Part shown: positions 28,987 to 38,014 of the stretch, piece after piece
Position numbering within the stretch: the first letter of the stretch is position 1
Layout: every line of letters starts with the position of its first letter
NCBI GenBank assembly: GCA_013215295.1
Contig: JABSOZ010000016.1
Coordinates: forward strand, 87,472-151,471
Origin: Colwellia sp.
Lineage (GTDB): Bacteria > Pseudomonadota > Gammaproteobacteria > Enterobacterales > Alteromonadaceae
Direction of reading: 5' to 3'
DNA: 64,000 bases
Made by a program: the position numbers and the translations under genes
The notes under the pieces: model-generated
The model's input: the letters and a program-made list of their open reading frames with translations, nothing else
Database searches by the model: none
What the model was told of the DNA's origin: nothing

Positions 28987-31479
28987 TTACTTTGTTATTT
29001 TGAACCAGTTAATATTGATTTCTTTACCAATAAAATCGACACGCATAGTTTGCTCACCTTGCACCAACTCTATGGTTGATGTTTGTGAAATCCACTCTTG
29101 CCAACCTCCTGTTGCCTCAATTGATACTGTGTCAACTACATTGCCATCAAAAGAAAGTTCAAAACCGTCACTGCCAGCTTCTGTTGCGAAACGATATTCG
29201 ATGTTATACGTACCGTCTGCGGGAATATTTACTGAGTATTCTAAGAAATCACCGGGATCTGCAAAACCAATATTTTGTCCGCCACCTTCATCAGCAGAGT
29301 TTTCTAATTCAATACCAGATTGGGCATCATAATTTTCAGCTTCAATGAAAATTTCAAAAGCTGGCTCAAATATTTCAAACCAGTTGATATTGATTTCTTT
29401 ACCAATGAAGTCTATGCGGAGCATATGCTGACCTGCAGTCATTTCAAACTCAGCACCCGTTTGCGTTATCCATTCCTGCCAACCACCTGTTGGTTCTACC
29501 GTTACTGTGTCAACAACAACACCATCAATTGATACTTCAAAACCGTCACTTCCTGGATCGGTCGCCAATCTGTAATCAATGTAATAGGTACCGTCAGATG
29601 CCGCAGTAATGGAATATTCCAAATAATCACCGGGATCAGCATAACCAATATTTTGACCACCACCTTCATCAGCCGTATTTTCTAACTCTATGCCTGATTG
29701 TGCATCAAAGTTTTCTGCTTGGTATACTGTACTGGGCGCCTTATCTCCGCTTTCTTCTTGTATTGCTAACGGGCCTTGAATGCAATTTTCAGACGAAATA
29801 CAGGTGAGGTAAATATTGTCTAATTGAATATGTGTAGCATCTTGAAATTCTATCGTTAACAAAGAGCCAATATTGTTTGGATCTAAAGGCAATATGTCAC
29901 CTGGAGCTATATTTGGATCCCAAGTGAACCAATCAGGTGCAACAAATGGGCTATTAATAAAGTCGCTTACAGGAATTGAATAAGTCACCCAAGTATCTAA
30001 GGTAAGTTCAGCTGTATTCCAAGTAATCACCCCCATGTATGGCCAACCGGTTTCCATTCTAATATCAAAGACTTCGGTTAACGTATTAGCACTGTCGATA
30101 TACATATCAAAAGATAAAACTGCATCATGGCCGATAATCGCTACACCCGGTGCATTAATGGCTATATTGGCATCTCCTGCGGTAGACGTTACATCAATGA
30201 CTAAGTTGTGATCATTTTCCAAGGTGATAGTTTCTATCACTGGACTGTTATTACCCGAAATTGATAATTCAATCACTTGATCGGTATAGTGGTAAGATAA
30301 AGTTTCTAGATTTGAAATTTTGACTTCTTCATCATATACACCGTCAATAAAGATATGTTGAATCCCTTCAGTTACTAACGGGATCAGATCAGAGGCTAGT
30401 TTATCAATTGCGGTGTTAATATTAGATGCACAATGAGTGATCTCAGGTGCTACGGTAAGGTCACAAGTCCAAACGTTGACATAGTCGACTAACAGAGTAA
30501 CGGGTTCTTCACTGCTACTTTCAAGATCGAAGAAAAGTTGCAAATCTTGATTAAATGGCCCCGACGACTCATTTGCCGAATGCACACTTGGAATTACCTC
30601 ATCACCCGATAAGTTATAAGCCCAAACGTTAAGCATATCAACAGTATGTATATGCACACCATCAAAATACCAACGTATATTATCTTCATTCCATTCAACG
30701 GCATAGGTATGGAAGTCTGATGTTGCAGCTACCACAGAGTCACTATTATAACCAACACCATTGGTGATATTTAAACCATAATGTGCTGCTGCGATCATGT
30801 TCCCATTATCAAGTTCTGCAGCCGTGAAACCATTTTCGCCATCGAATATATCTGCCTTTGGCATAGCACCAAAAGCAGAAGATATATTTGATCCTGTAGG
30901 TAATTGTATTCTTGCTTCAAAACGCCCATAAGGAAGTACAGTTAATGAATTAACCGTAGACATTTCATTGGCAACAGAGCTAATAACTAAATGACCATCT
31001 GCTACGGTAGTATTATTACCAAGCCAAATAGTTTCATTTAAACTGTCCCCATCAAAGTCATCACGCCATGTGTTTGTCCATCCTGCTTCAGCAATAGTTT
31101 CAAAATCACTTAACACCTTGATGGTTAAAATTGCACTGTCAGATTCACCTGTAGAGGCTTGTGAAGCAGTATAAGTGTAATAATCATTACCAGAAAAATC
31201 AGCGTTGGGAGTGTATATAAACGTGCCATCTTCGTTAAAAACTAATGTCCCATTTCCTGTTTCAGTTGTGTCGTTAAGTGTAAATATTAAACCTTCGCCT
31301 TGGTCATTTTCACTCACATCGCCTTCAATGGGATCGCTATCTTCTACTCCTTCAAAAGTGTCACCTACAGCAAATAAATTACGGACGACATTTTTATTTG
31401 CGTCTCCGTCTCCGCCACACGCTGTAATAGACGTTGATATTGCTAAAGCCAGTGCGAGAAGTAGTTTATTTTCTCTCAT
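28987..31479 (-). CDS. GH16-like lipoprotein with cadherin-like domain and tandem CBM6; catalytic motif degenerate
   Basis: 830 residues. A lipoprotein signal ends at lipobox ITAC. A cadherin/Ig-like repeat (about 30-120, FNEDGTFIYTPNADFSGNDY) is followed by a GH16 (laminarinase-like) domain (about 130-340), a beta-sandwich of uncertain family (about 345-590), and two closely similar CBM6 modules (about 590-712 and 718-830, both ending KEININWF). The GH16 motif normally reads E-x-D-x-x-E; here it is E222-L-D224-N-G-N227, so nucleophile and Asp are present but the acid/base Glu is replaced by Asn. The following HYG and FHTYAVEWNEDNIRWYFDG align with ordinary GH16 proteins. The start at 31479 has GAGG 9 nt upstream; 31491 is possible. 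It may be a glycan-binding pseudoenzyme rather than a laminarinase. Confidence 0.85.
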   Translation of the reverse strand: MRENKLLLALALAISTSITACGGDGDANKNVVRNLFAVGDTFEGVEDSDPIEGDVSENDQGEGLIFTLNDTTETGNGTLVFNEDGTFIYTPNADFSGNDYYTYTASQASTGESDSAILTIKVLSDFETIAEAGWTNTWRDDFDGDSLNETIWLGNNTTVADGHLVISSVANEMSTVNSLTVLPYGRFEARIQLPTGSNISSAFGAMPKADIFDGENGFTAAELDNGNMIAAAHYGLNITNGVGYNSDSVVAATSDFHTYAVEWNEDNIRWYFDGVHIHTVDMLNVWAYNLSGDEVIPSVHSANESSGPFNQDLQLFFDLESSSEEPVTLLVDYVNVWTCDLTVAPEITHCASNINTAIDKLASDLIPLVTEGIQHIFIDGVYDEEVKISNLETLSYHYTDQVIELSISGNNSPVIETITLENDHNLVIDVTSTAGDANIAINAPGVAIIGHDAVLSFDMYIDSANTLTEVFDIRMETGWPYMGVITWNTAELTLDTWVTYSIPVSDFINSPFVAPDWFTWDPNIAPGDILPLDPNNIGSLLTIEFQDATHIQLDNIYLTCISSENCIQGPLAIQEESGDKAPSTVYQAENFDAQSGIELENTADEGGGQNIGYADPGDYLEYSITAASDGTYYIDYRLATDPGSDGFEVSIDGVVVDTVTVEPTGGWQEWITQTGAEFEMTAGQHMLRIDFIGKEININWFEIFEPAFEIFIEAENYDAQSGIELENSADEGGGQNIGFADPGDFLEYSVNIPADGTYNIEYRFATEAGSDGFELSFDGNVVDTVSIEATGGWQEWISQTSTIELVQGEQTMRVDFIGKEININWFKITK

Positions 31480-32115
31480 AGTAAACCTCATATCTAATAT
31501 TTTTCATATTTTTTATTTTATAATAAACTTAGTAGTGCGCTTTGCGTTACCGCTTTAGTACCTACTTATAGTTCCGTCGAATCTCCCCTAAACGAGCTTT
31601 AGGACATAACATAACGTTAGCCAAAAGAATCGTAGGATTAACTTTTATAGCAGTGGTCAATTCATGTCGTCCTGTTGGATAACTCGAACAGAAATAAAAT
31701 GCAACGAAGGCGTTTGAGTAAGTCATACTATAATGGACACTATATAAATAAAGGGTTGCGAGCGATTTGTATTTATAGTGTATTTCCAATAATGTTATAA
31801 AATATTATTGAGTCAGGGACAATATGTCGTGGTTCATTTATTTTGTGGACCATTATACAAGCTTAATATCTATGCAATAATCACCTCGAAATTTATATTC
31901 TTAAGCTATGCTAGCGAATCTTAGTGAGTGGTTTTTCGAGGGAGTTTAATGATACATTTGTCTTATTTAGTGCTTTTTTTTCTCGAGTTTAAAAATACTG
32001 CTCCAATGTTACCGACCTTAACTTTTATTCCATCACCGTTCATAACAAGCAGTGGCGATAAGGTACGCTTTAGCTGTTAATTTCGTGATAGTAATAGGTA
32101 TGAACTGGTTAATTG
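31480..32115. other. Gene-free region between GH16-like gene and BenE-like gene
   Basis: About 636 bp. A 75-codon frame at 31562-31789 (minus strand) lacks a recognisable domain or ribosome-binding site and is not called. The GH16-like promoter must lie near 31480-31600. No operator of the GAAAGCGCTTTC type was found. Confidence 0.4.
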
Positions 32116-33297
32116 TTAATGAGATTTCTTTAGTAAGCTTTGAACAAGTAAGGTTATACTGCCGGCAATTAACCCCCATAATACCGAGCTAATATCCCAC
32201 AGTGTCAAGTTTGACGCTGTTACCAGAAAGGTTATTATTGCCGCTTCAGACATTTTATCTTCAGAGAGTGCTTGTTGAATACTACTATTAATAGTAGTAA
32301 ATAAAGCAATTCCAGCTAATGAATAGATAAGTGCATTAGGTAATGTTGCAAAAGCCTCCATTAAGTATCCAGCAGAAATGGCCATTAATATATAAAAGAC
32401 ACCTCCTGAGATTGCCGCCCAATATCGCCTTTCAGGCTTTATATCGACTTCTTCGGTCATGCAAATTGCTGCGGTTATCGCAGCTAAATTTATTGCGTAG
32501 CCGCCAAAGGGAGCGGCAAGCATATTTACAAAACCTGTAACACTTAAGATTGAAGATACCGGAGCCTTATAATTGTGTGCTTTTAATACAGCAATACCTG
32601 GCAAATTCTGCGCCGCCATAGTAACAAGGAATAATGGAATACCTATGCCTAATATTGCAGAAATATTAAATTCAGGCGAAATATACCTAAATTCACTTAA
32701 CTGCCAAGAAAATACCGTAAAGGTAATTAACTCAAGTTGCCACGCAAGTACAATACTCACTATTAGCACTAACAGCATGGCGAATTTAGGCAGTAACTGT
32801 CTACATAATAAATAGGTTAAGAACATGACAATGACCAGTAATGGTTCGTCATTCATCTGGTTAAAAACATTAACGCCAAAATTTACCAAAATTCCAGCAA
32901 GCATTGCACAAGCGAGTTGCAAAGGTAGTTTATTGATTAATTTTTCGAACCAACCCGTAATACCGCACAAGAATATTAAGAGTGCAGAGAACATGAATCC
33001 CGCTATAGCTTCGTTGAGATTGAAGTTTTGAGTATTTGCAATAAGGAGTGCTGCACCAGGCGTTGACCAAGCAATCAGTATTGGTATGCGGAAATAAAAA
33101 GATAAGGCGATAGAAGTCACGCCCATCGATAACCCTAAAGTTAATATCCAACTTGATGCAAGACTTGCGTCACCTCCCAAATTAATCACTGTTTGATAGA
33201 TCAAAGCTACGGAGCTCGTAAATCCAATTACAACTGCAACCAATCCCGCAACAGTCGAACTTATAATACGATTGACTAACATACTTATTATCCCCAT
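32116..33297 (-). CDS. BenE-family transporter (YdcO-like)
   Basis: A 393-residue polytopic inner-membrane protein of the benzoate:H+ symporter (BenE) family, with about 12 hydrophobic segments. The conserved stretch AAPFGGYAINLAAITAAIC with the following acidic TEE, and LIAWSTPGAALL, are family signatures. The start at 33297 is chosen because the longer frame begins with TTG at 33363, inside the divergent regulator start, and would cross both operators. It is divergent from an XRE-cupin regulator, as in the E. coli ydcO/ydcN (sutR) neighbourhood. The transported compound is unknown; benzoate is only the founding member's substrate. Confidence 0.88.
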   Translation of the reverse strand: MGIISMLVNRIISSTVAGLVAVVIGFTSSVALIYQTVINLGGDASLASSWILTLGLSMGVTSIALSFYFRIPILIAWSTPGAALLIANTQNFNLNEAIAGFMFSALLIFLCGITGWFEKLINKLPLQLACAMLAGILVNFGVNVFNQMNDEPLLVIVMFLTYLLCRQLLPKFAMLLVLIVSIVLAWQLELITFTVFSWQLSEFRYISPEFNISAILGIGIPLFLVTMAAQNLPGIAVLKAHNYKAPVSSILSVTGFVNMLAAPFGGYAINLAAITAAICMTEEVDIKPERRYWAAISGGVFYILMAISAGYLMEAFATLPNALIYSLAGIALFTTINSSIQQALSEDKMSEAAIITFLVTASNLTLWDISSVLWGLIAGSITLLVQSLLKKSH

Positions 33298-33308
33298 AAT
33301 ATTCTCGC

Positions 33309-33326
33309 TGTGCGCTATAGCGCACA
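33309..33326. promoter_or_regulatory. Perfect 18-bp palindromic operator (BenE side)
   Basis: TGTGCGCTATAGCGCACA is perfectly palindromic and lies 12 bp upstream of the BenE-like start. It shares the core TGCGYTATARCGCA with the second site. Probable binding site for the adjacent XRE-cupin regulator. Confidence 0.8.
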
Positions 33327-33337
33327 ATGTATCATTA

Positions 33338-33351
33338 TGCGTTATAACGCA
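33338..33351. promoter_or_regulatory. Palindromic operator (regulator side)
   Basis: TGCGTTATAACGCA, a perfect 14-bp palindrome whose centre is 27 bp from the first site, 11 bp upstream of the regulator ATG. Placement predicts autoregulation together with control of the BenE-like gene. Confidence 0.8.
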
Positions 33352-33362
33352 CAAGGAAAGCA

Positions 33363-33920
33363 ATGAGTATAAATTTCAATAATGCGATAGGTATTCAACT
33401 TAAATTGGCGAGAACCAATAATGATTGGAGTCTTGATGTTGCGAGTAAGAACACAGGTGTTTCAAAGGCAATGTTAGGACAAATTGAAAGAGGCGAATCA
33501 AGCCCAACCGTTGCGCGTTTATGGGATATAGCCACGGGCTTTCATTTACCCTTAAGTTATTTTTTCCTAGCAATAGAAGATGATAACTTACCTAAAAACA
33601 TGTTGAATACTGAAGCTGGAATATCGATATCAACTATATTTCCGTTTGATTTAGAAACAAAAAGTGAAATATTTTCCTTAACCTTAGCGCCATTGCATCA
33701 GCAAATATCTGCTCCTCATAACGAAGGGGTGATAGAGCTTATTTTGGTGATAGAAGGAAGTATTGAATATTTGCTAGAAGATCAATGGCACCATTTACGT
33801 ACGGGTGAAGTTGTAAAATTTAAGGCCAATCAAAAGCACGGTTATCGTAATGTGTCTGAAAGTAAGGCGGTATTTCATAATATTATTTATTATACCGGTG
33901 AAAATAGATCCTCAATATAA
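33363..33920 (+). CDS. XRE-family transcriptional regulator with C-terminal cupin (SutR/YdcN-like)
   Basis: 185 residues: N-terminal helix-turn-helix (about 8-65, LARTNNDWSLDVASKNTGVS then MLGQIERGESSPTVARLW), and a C-terminal cupin (about 105-180, EGVIELILVIEGSIEYLLED and KFKANQKHGYRN) that probably senses a small ligand. AAGGA precedes the ATG. Divergent from the BenE-like transporter with two palindromes between them, so it very likely controls that transporter and itself. The ligand cannot be told from sequence. Confidence 0.92.
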   Translation: MSINFNNAIGIQLKLARTNNDWSLDVASKNTGVSKAMLGQIERGESSPTVARLWDIATGFHLPLSYFFLAIEDDNLPKNMLNTEAGISISTIFPFDLETKSEIFSLTLAPLHQQISAPHNEGVIELILVIEGSIEYLLEDQWHHLRTGEVVKFKANQKHGYRNVSESKAVFHNIIYYTGENRSSI

Positions 33921-34030
33921 ATTTAAGGCCTATTTGAAGGAGTTTGGCATGTTCTGGTTTCTGACGAGGGCTGATGTTACCTGTACTTTTATGGCCATGT
34001 AATACTTTTAAAGCTTTACATATTATTCAC

Positions 34031-34897
34031 TTAATTCATTGAAACGTTAATTATTGGAGCTTCGATAGAAAGCGCTAGCTCCAAAAATAATTCATTAATT
34101 GTTTTTGGAAAGTTATGCTGATACTCATTACTCATAAAGCTTCTTAACGTTTTATTGGTACTTGTGTTTAAGGTAAGCAGCATGCCAGAAACGTTGTGAT
34201 CTGCTAAGCCATGCTGACTTACCTTCTGTTCTTTGTAATGTTTTTGCCAAAAATAGCTAAAAGACTTTGCGTTAATATTAACGATATTTTGTCCGTCTGT
34301 GGGGATCAATGTATAGTCAAATGTAGCCATTGGTGTTGAAATATTCTGGTTGTCATGATTTTCTCCAAATAAAGTCAAGGTTAATACAGGCGGATTGATT
34401 AAGAGTTCTTTTAACCACTGCACTTTAATAAGACCCTTTTCAATTTCATCCTTATAATAGTATTTGGCTTGTTCGATACTCGGCTGCAGTGAATTCGAAT
34501 GGTTGATGGTGAGAGCAAAGTTAACCCCTCTAAATTGACTAAATGATAACTGTTTTTCTGCTAAGTTAAATTTCACACCATTGATATGTTGCTGATGCCA
34601 ATTGGCAAGTTTTCTGACGAATACCGTTGATATAGTGATTAAAGGATTATTTTTATTGATAACTTGAGTTGTTGAAATGTTGTATTTCGTAAGTTCGACG
34701 TTTATTAATTTTTGTAAATCAACGTTATTTTCTAGATGATTCCAGCCGCTAACTTCATTGATATTAATTGAAACTGACGATGTATTTAACGTTGGTTTCA
34801 ATTCGGGTTTTCTCGCGTGTACGTTGCCACTAATGCAAAATATTAGTAATAATAAAAATAGAGAGGGTGGCGCTAAGTTATTATTTATAAGGTGCAT
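34031..34897 (-). CDS. Hypothetical exported protein
   Basis: 288 residues, no family recognised. The N-terminus has a hydrophobic segment (PPSLFLLLLIFCISG) followed by NVHARKP, consistent with a signal peptide cleaved after VHA. The mature part is predominantly polar with beta-strand-like alternation (LITISTVFVRKLANW, VLTLTLFGENHD) and no cysteine pairs or metal motifs. It is convergent with the XRE regulator and divergent from the PA14-type GH3, so it might share the latter's control region. Function unknown. Confidence 0.65.
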   Translation of the reverse strand: MHLINNNLAPPSLFLLLLIFCISGNVHARKPELKPTLNTSSVSININEVSGWNHLENNVDLQKLINVELTKYNISTTQVINKNNPLITISTVFVRKLANWHQQHINGVKFNLAEKQLSFSQFRGVNFALTINHSNSLQPSIEQAKYYYKDEIEKGLIKVQWLKELLINPPVLTLTLFGENHDNQNISTPMATFDYTLIPTDGQNIVNINAKSFSYFWQKHYKEQKVSQHGLADHNVSGMLLTLNTSTNKTLRSFMSNEYQHNFPKTINELFLELALSIEAPIINVSMN

Positions 34898-34995
34898 AAT
34901 GGTCTCAAAATTTTAATCGCTTCGTTTGAAAGGGTTTAGTCTTTATATAAAATCGTATTAATAAAAAAGAGAAATAAAGTAAAATATCATGACAA

Positions 34996-35030
34996 TGTAA
35001 GCGATTATATTTGCGTAAATAATCGCTACA
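34996..35030. repeat. Interrupted inverted repeat in GH3 promoter region
   Basis: TGTAAGCGATTAT at 34996-35008 is mirrored by ATAATCGCTACA at 35019-35030 (one bulged base), spaced by 10 nt. The outer TGTAAGCG resembles a half-site of the LacI-type operators, so it could be a regulator site or an RNA hairpin. Confidence 0.45.
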
Positions 35031-35117
35031 ATTAGGGTGTATCTGATATATGTGATTACTGTCTTTTATGTTAATTCTCTTGCATGAAATTGCTTGAATG
35101 ATTATGCTAACACAACA

Positions 35118-35131
35118 TGAAAGCGCTTTCA
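35118..35131. promoter_or_regulatory. LacI-type operator upstream of GH3
   Basis: TGAAAGCGCTTTCA, identical to the core at 9003-9016. It lies 32 bp upstream of the GH3 ATG, an ideal position for repression. It ties this gene to the divergent regulon at 8.6-9.1 kb. Confidence 0.75.
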
Positions 35132-35162
35132 TTTGTAGCGTGTAAAATGCAAAAGGTAAATA

Positions 35163-37727
35163 ATGAAGTTCATATCTACGGTTTTTAATCTCGTTATCGT
35201 CTCAGCTTTACTGGTTTCTTGTAGTCAAAATGAACAAATACAAAAATCATCAAAGCATATTAATATAACAACCTCAGAACGAATAAGTATGGTTGAAGAA
35301 AATGTAGAAAATTTATTGGCTGCATTAACACTTGAAGAAAAAATTTCTTTGGTACATGCCAGTGGTAAATTTCATATTAATGGCATTGACCGAGTTGGTA
35401 TTCCAGAAATGTGGTTATCTGATGGCCCTCATGGTGTGCGTCATCAAATAAATCGAGATGACTGGAATTCAGCAGGTTGGACAGATGATCACGCCACTTA
35501 TTTACCTCATTTAACTTCTGTTGCAGCGAGTTGGGATACTGAAATAGCTGCTTTACATGGTCAAGTACTTGGGGCAGAAGCTAGAGATAGGAAAAAGGAC
35601 TTCATTCTTGGACCCGGGGTAAATCTAGCTCGCCTTCCTTTGTACGGTCGAAATTTTGAATATATGGGAGAAGATCCTATCCTGGCTGCAAAACTTGTGG
35701 TGCCTCAAATTAAAGCAATACAAGCCAATGACGTTGCCGCAACGGTTAAACATTATGCTTTAAACACGCAAGAGCTTAATCGTACGGGTGTTAATGCTAA
35801 GCCAGATGAACGAACACTAAGAGAAGTGTATTTGCCTGCATTTGAAGCTTCGGTGAAAGAAGCGAATGTATTGGGAATGATGGGCTCCTATAATGAATAC
35901 TTCGGCACGAATGCAAATCAAAGCAAGCATTTAGTCATGGATATTCTTAAAGGTGAGTGGGGTTATAAAGGCGTATTATTAACTGACTGGAATGTAGATA
36001 TTAATACTCATGATGCTGCAATGTATGGTTTAGATTTAGAAATGGGGACCGATGTCGCAAGTTACGATGATTACTTTCTAGCAGACCCATTACTCGCTGA
36101 AATTAAAGCGGGAAATATTCCTGTAGAAGTACTCGATGACAAAGTTCGACGGATTTTACGCGTGCAATACAGCATAGGAATGTACGATGAAAAACGCTTA
36201 CCGGGTGAACGTAATACTAAAGCGCATCAAGCAGCAGCGAGAAAAATTGCTGTTGAAGGTATTGTTCTCCTCAAGAATGAAAAGGTGGGGGCAGGCAGCG
36301 TATTACCTTTAAACCAAAGTACTATTAAAAATATTCTCGTACTAGGTCCGAACGCAGAAAAAAAACATGGTACAGGTGGTGGTTCATCTGAAGTTAAATC
36401 ACTTTATGAAATTACGCCGTTAGCAGGTTTGAAAGCCCAGTTAGGTGGTGATGTAAATATTACAGTGATGCGTGCACGTAGCAGTGTTTTAACACCCATT
36501 GCCAGTGATTATGTTGCCAGCCGTCATTGGACAGGCACGCCTGCATGGAATATTTCCTATTTTCAAGACCAAGCAAGAAAAACACTCATCAATGAATCCT
36601 GGATTGTTGACTCCAAGTTTCAGTCGAATAAAAATAAGACAGAATATATAACAATGAAGGGGAAAATCAAGCCATTGAAAAACGGGGTTCATACGTTAAA
36701 TATATCAGTCGAAGGACTTTTTACCTTAACCGTAGATGGCGAGAGTATAATTAACTTGTCTGTTATTGATGACAAGGTAACTTCATATGAAATTGATTTA
36801 AACGCAGATCAAAATTATGATTTTGAAATTACTTATGATGGTCATTCCAGATTTGTTTTAGGTTGGGATGCACCGGGTAATTTATTTGTCGAAGAATCCG
36901 AATATATTGCGGCGGCAAAAAAGGCCGATGCAGTTATATATTTCGGTGGTTTAAGCCATGGTGATGACAGAGAATCTATCGACCGCTCCGATATGAAATT
37001 GCCTAACAGTCAAGATGAAATTATCAGTAAGTTACTTAATGCTAATAATAAAACAGTCATATTTTTGGTCGCTGGTTCTGCGGTAGAAATGCCATGGGCT
37101 GAGCAGGCCAATGCAATCGTTTGGGGATGGTATGGCGGAATGGAAGCGGGTCATGCTTTTGCTGATATCTTATTTGGTGAGGTAAATCCAAGTGGGAAAA
37201 TGCCAATCACCTTACCCGAGAAATTAGCGCACACCGCGCCGATTGCGCTTAATGATTATAACGAGAAAGAATCGCTATACAGTGAAGGTGTTTTTATCGG
37301 TTATCGTTGGTTTGAACAACAAAAAATAAAACCCACTTTCACATTTGGACATGGCTTATCTTACACCCAGTTTGATGTTTCGGATATTCAACTATCGAGT
37401 CAATCCATTACCGGTAATGAGACAATAACGGTTACCGCACAAGTACGAAATATTGGCAAGGTTGCTGGCGCTGAGGTGGTTCAGCTGTATTTACATGATA
37501 AAAAAGCAAGTGTAGACCGACCAATAAAAGAATTGAAAGGTTTTGATAAGGTGTTTTTACAACCCGGTGAAACTCAACAAATTTCTATTGAGCTAACTAA
37601 GCGTGATTTGTCATTTTGGGATATAAAAACCAACAACTGGTTAGCCGAACCCGGTGATTTTGAGGTCCAACTAGGAACATCGTTAGATAATATTCTACTA
37701 AAAAGTGTGTTCAATTATTCTAATTAG
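35163..37727 (+). CDS. GH3 beta-glucosidase with inserted PA14 domain, lipoprotein
   Basis: 854 residues. A lipoprotein signal ends at lipobox LVSC. The GH3 N-domain has LSDGPHGVR, ATVKHYALN and the nucleophile Asp275 in VLLTDWNVD. The GH3 C-domain begins near residue 360 (VEGIVLLKNE) and is interrupted at about 460-580 by a PA14-like carbohydrate-binding insert (NGVHTLNISVEGLFTLTVDGE); a C-terminal fibronectin-like domain follows (AGAEVVQLYLHD, PGETQQISIEL). GH3 enzymes with PA14 inserts act on gluco-oligosaccharides or aryl glucosides. AAAAGG lies about 6 nt before the ATG. A LacI-type operator upstream links it to the aldobionate/halogenase operons. Confidence 0.92.
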   Translation: MKFISTVFNLVIVSALLVSCSQNEQIQKSSKHINITTSERISMVEENVENLLAALTLEEKISLVHASGKFHINGIDRVGIPEMWLSDGPHGVRHQINRDDWNSAGWTDDHATYLPHLTSVAASWDTEIAALHGQVLGAEARDRKKDFILGPGVNLARLPLYGRNFEYMGEDPILAAKLVVPQIKAIQANDVAATVKHYALNTQELNRTGVNAKPDERTLREVYLPAFEASVKEANVLGMMGSYNEYFGTNANQSKHLVMDILKGEWGYKGVLLTDWNVDINTHDAAMYGLDLEMGTDVASYDDYFLADPLLAEIKAGNIPVEVLDDKVRRILRVQYSIGMYDEKRLPGERNTKAHQAAARKIAVEGIVLLKNEKVGAGSVLPLNQSTIKNILVLGPNAEKKHGTGGGSSEVKSLYEITPLAGLKAQLGGDVNITVMRARSSVLTPIASDYVASRHWTGTPAWNISYFQDQARKTLINESWIVDSKFQSNKNKTEYITMKGKIKPLKNGVHTLNISVEGLFTLTVDGESIINLSVIDDKVTSYEIDLNADQNYDFEITYDGHSRFVLGWDAPGNLFVEESEYIAAAKKADAVIYFGGLSHGDDRESIDRSDMKLPNSQDEIISKLLNANNKTVIFLVAGSAVEMPWAEQANAIVWGWYGGMEAGHAFADILFGEVNPSGKMPITLPEKLAHTAPIALNDYNEKESLYSEGVFIGYRWFEQQKIKPTFTFGHGLSYTQFDVSDIQLSSQSITGNETITVTAQVRNIGKVAGAEVVQLYLHDKKASVDRPIKELKGFDKVFLQPGETQQISIELTKRDLSFWDIKTNNWLAEPGDFEVQLGTSLDNILLKSVFNYSN

Positions 37728-37762
37728 TCGATAAAATTCGATGTTAATCGCTATTAGCATCG

Positions 37763-37807
37763 CTAAACCAAAGAAAGCAAAAACGTTATCAACTTCCTTT
37801 GGTTTAG
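37763..37807 (+). terminator. Inverted repeat downstream of GH3
   Basis: CTAAACCAAAG and its exact complement CTTTGGTTTAG are separated by 23 nt, 36 bp past the GH3 stop. The loop is long and the T-run weak, so terminator function is tentative. Confidence 0.4.
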
Positions 37808-38014
37808 AATTTATCGGTGCTATGTCTAGAAAACGCTTCTCATTCTGAAAATAACAACTTTATCGAAGTTGCCCAATTAACTAAAGCCCAGTTACTTTTA
37901 AGAATGTATCTCATTGTTATTAAATTATATATTATTGTAAATTTAGTTTTGTCAGCTACAATGGCCCATGAAATAACAGGGTAAATAAAGACAGAATTAA
38001 AATGAGCAAGGTAT

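Noticed and set aside
31562..31789. 75-codon minus-strand frame upstream of the GH16-like gene
   Set aside because: No ribosome-binding site, no domain, poor composition. The C-terminal GEIRRNYK stretch looks like translated repeat DNA I have seen in marine gammaproteobacteria, but I cannot verify this.
34060..34080. GAAAGCGCTAGC as an operator
   Set aside because: It lies inside the 3' part of the hypothetical gene at 34031-34897, with a poor right half.
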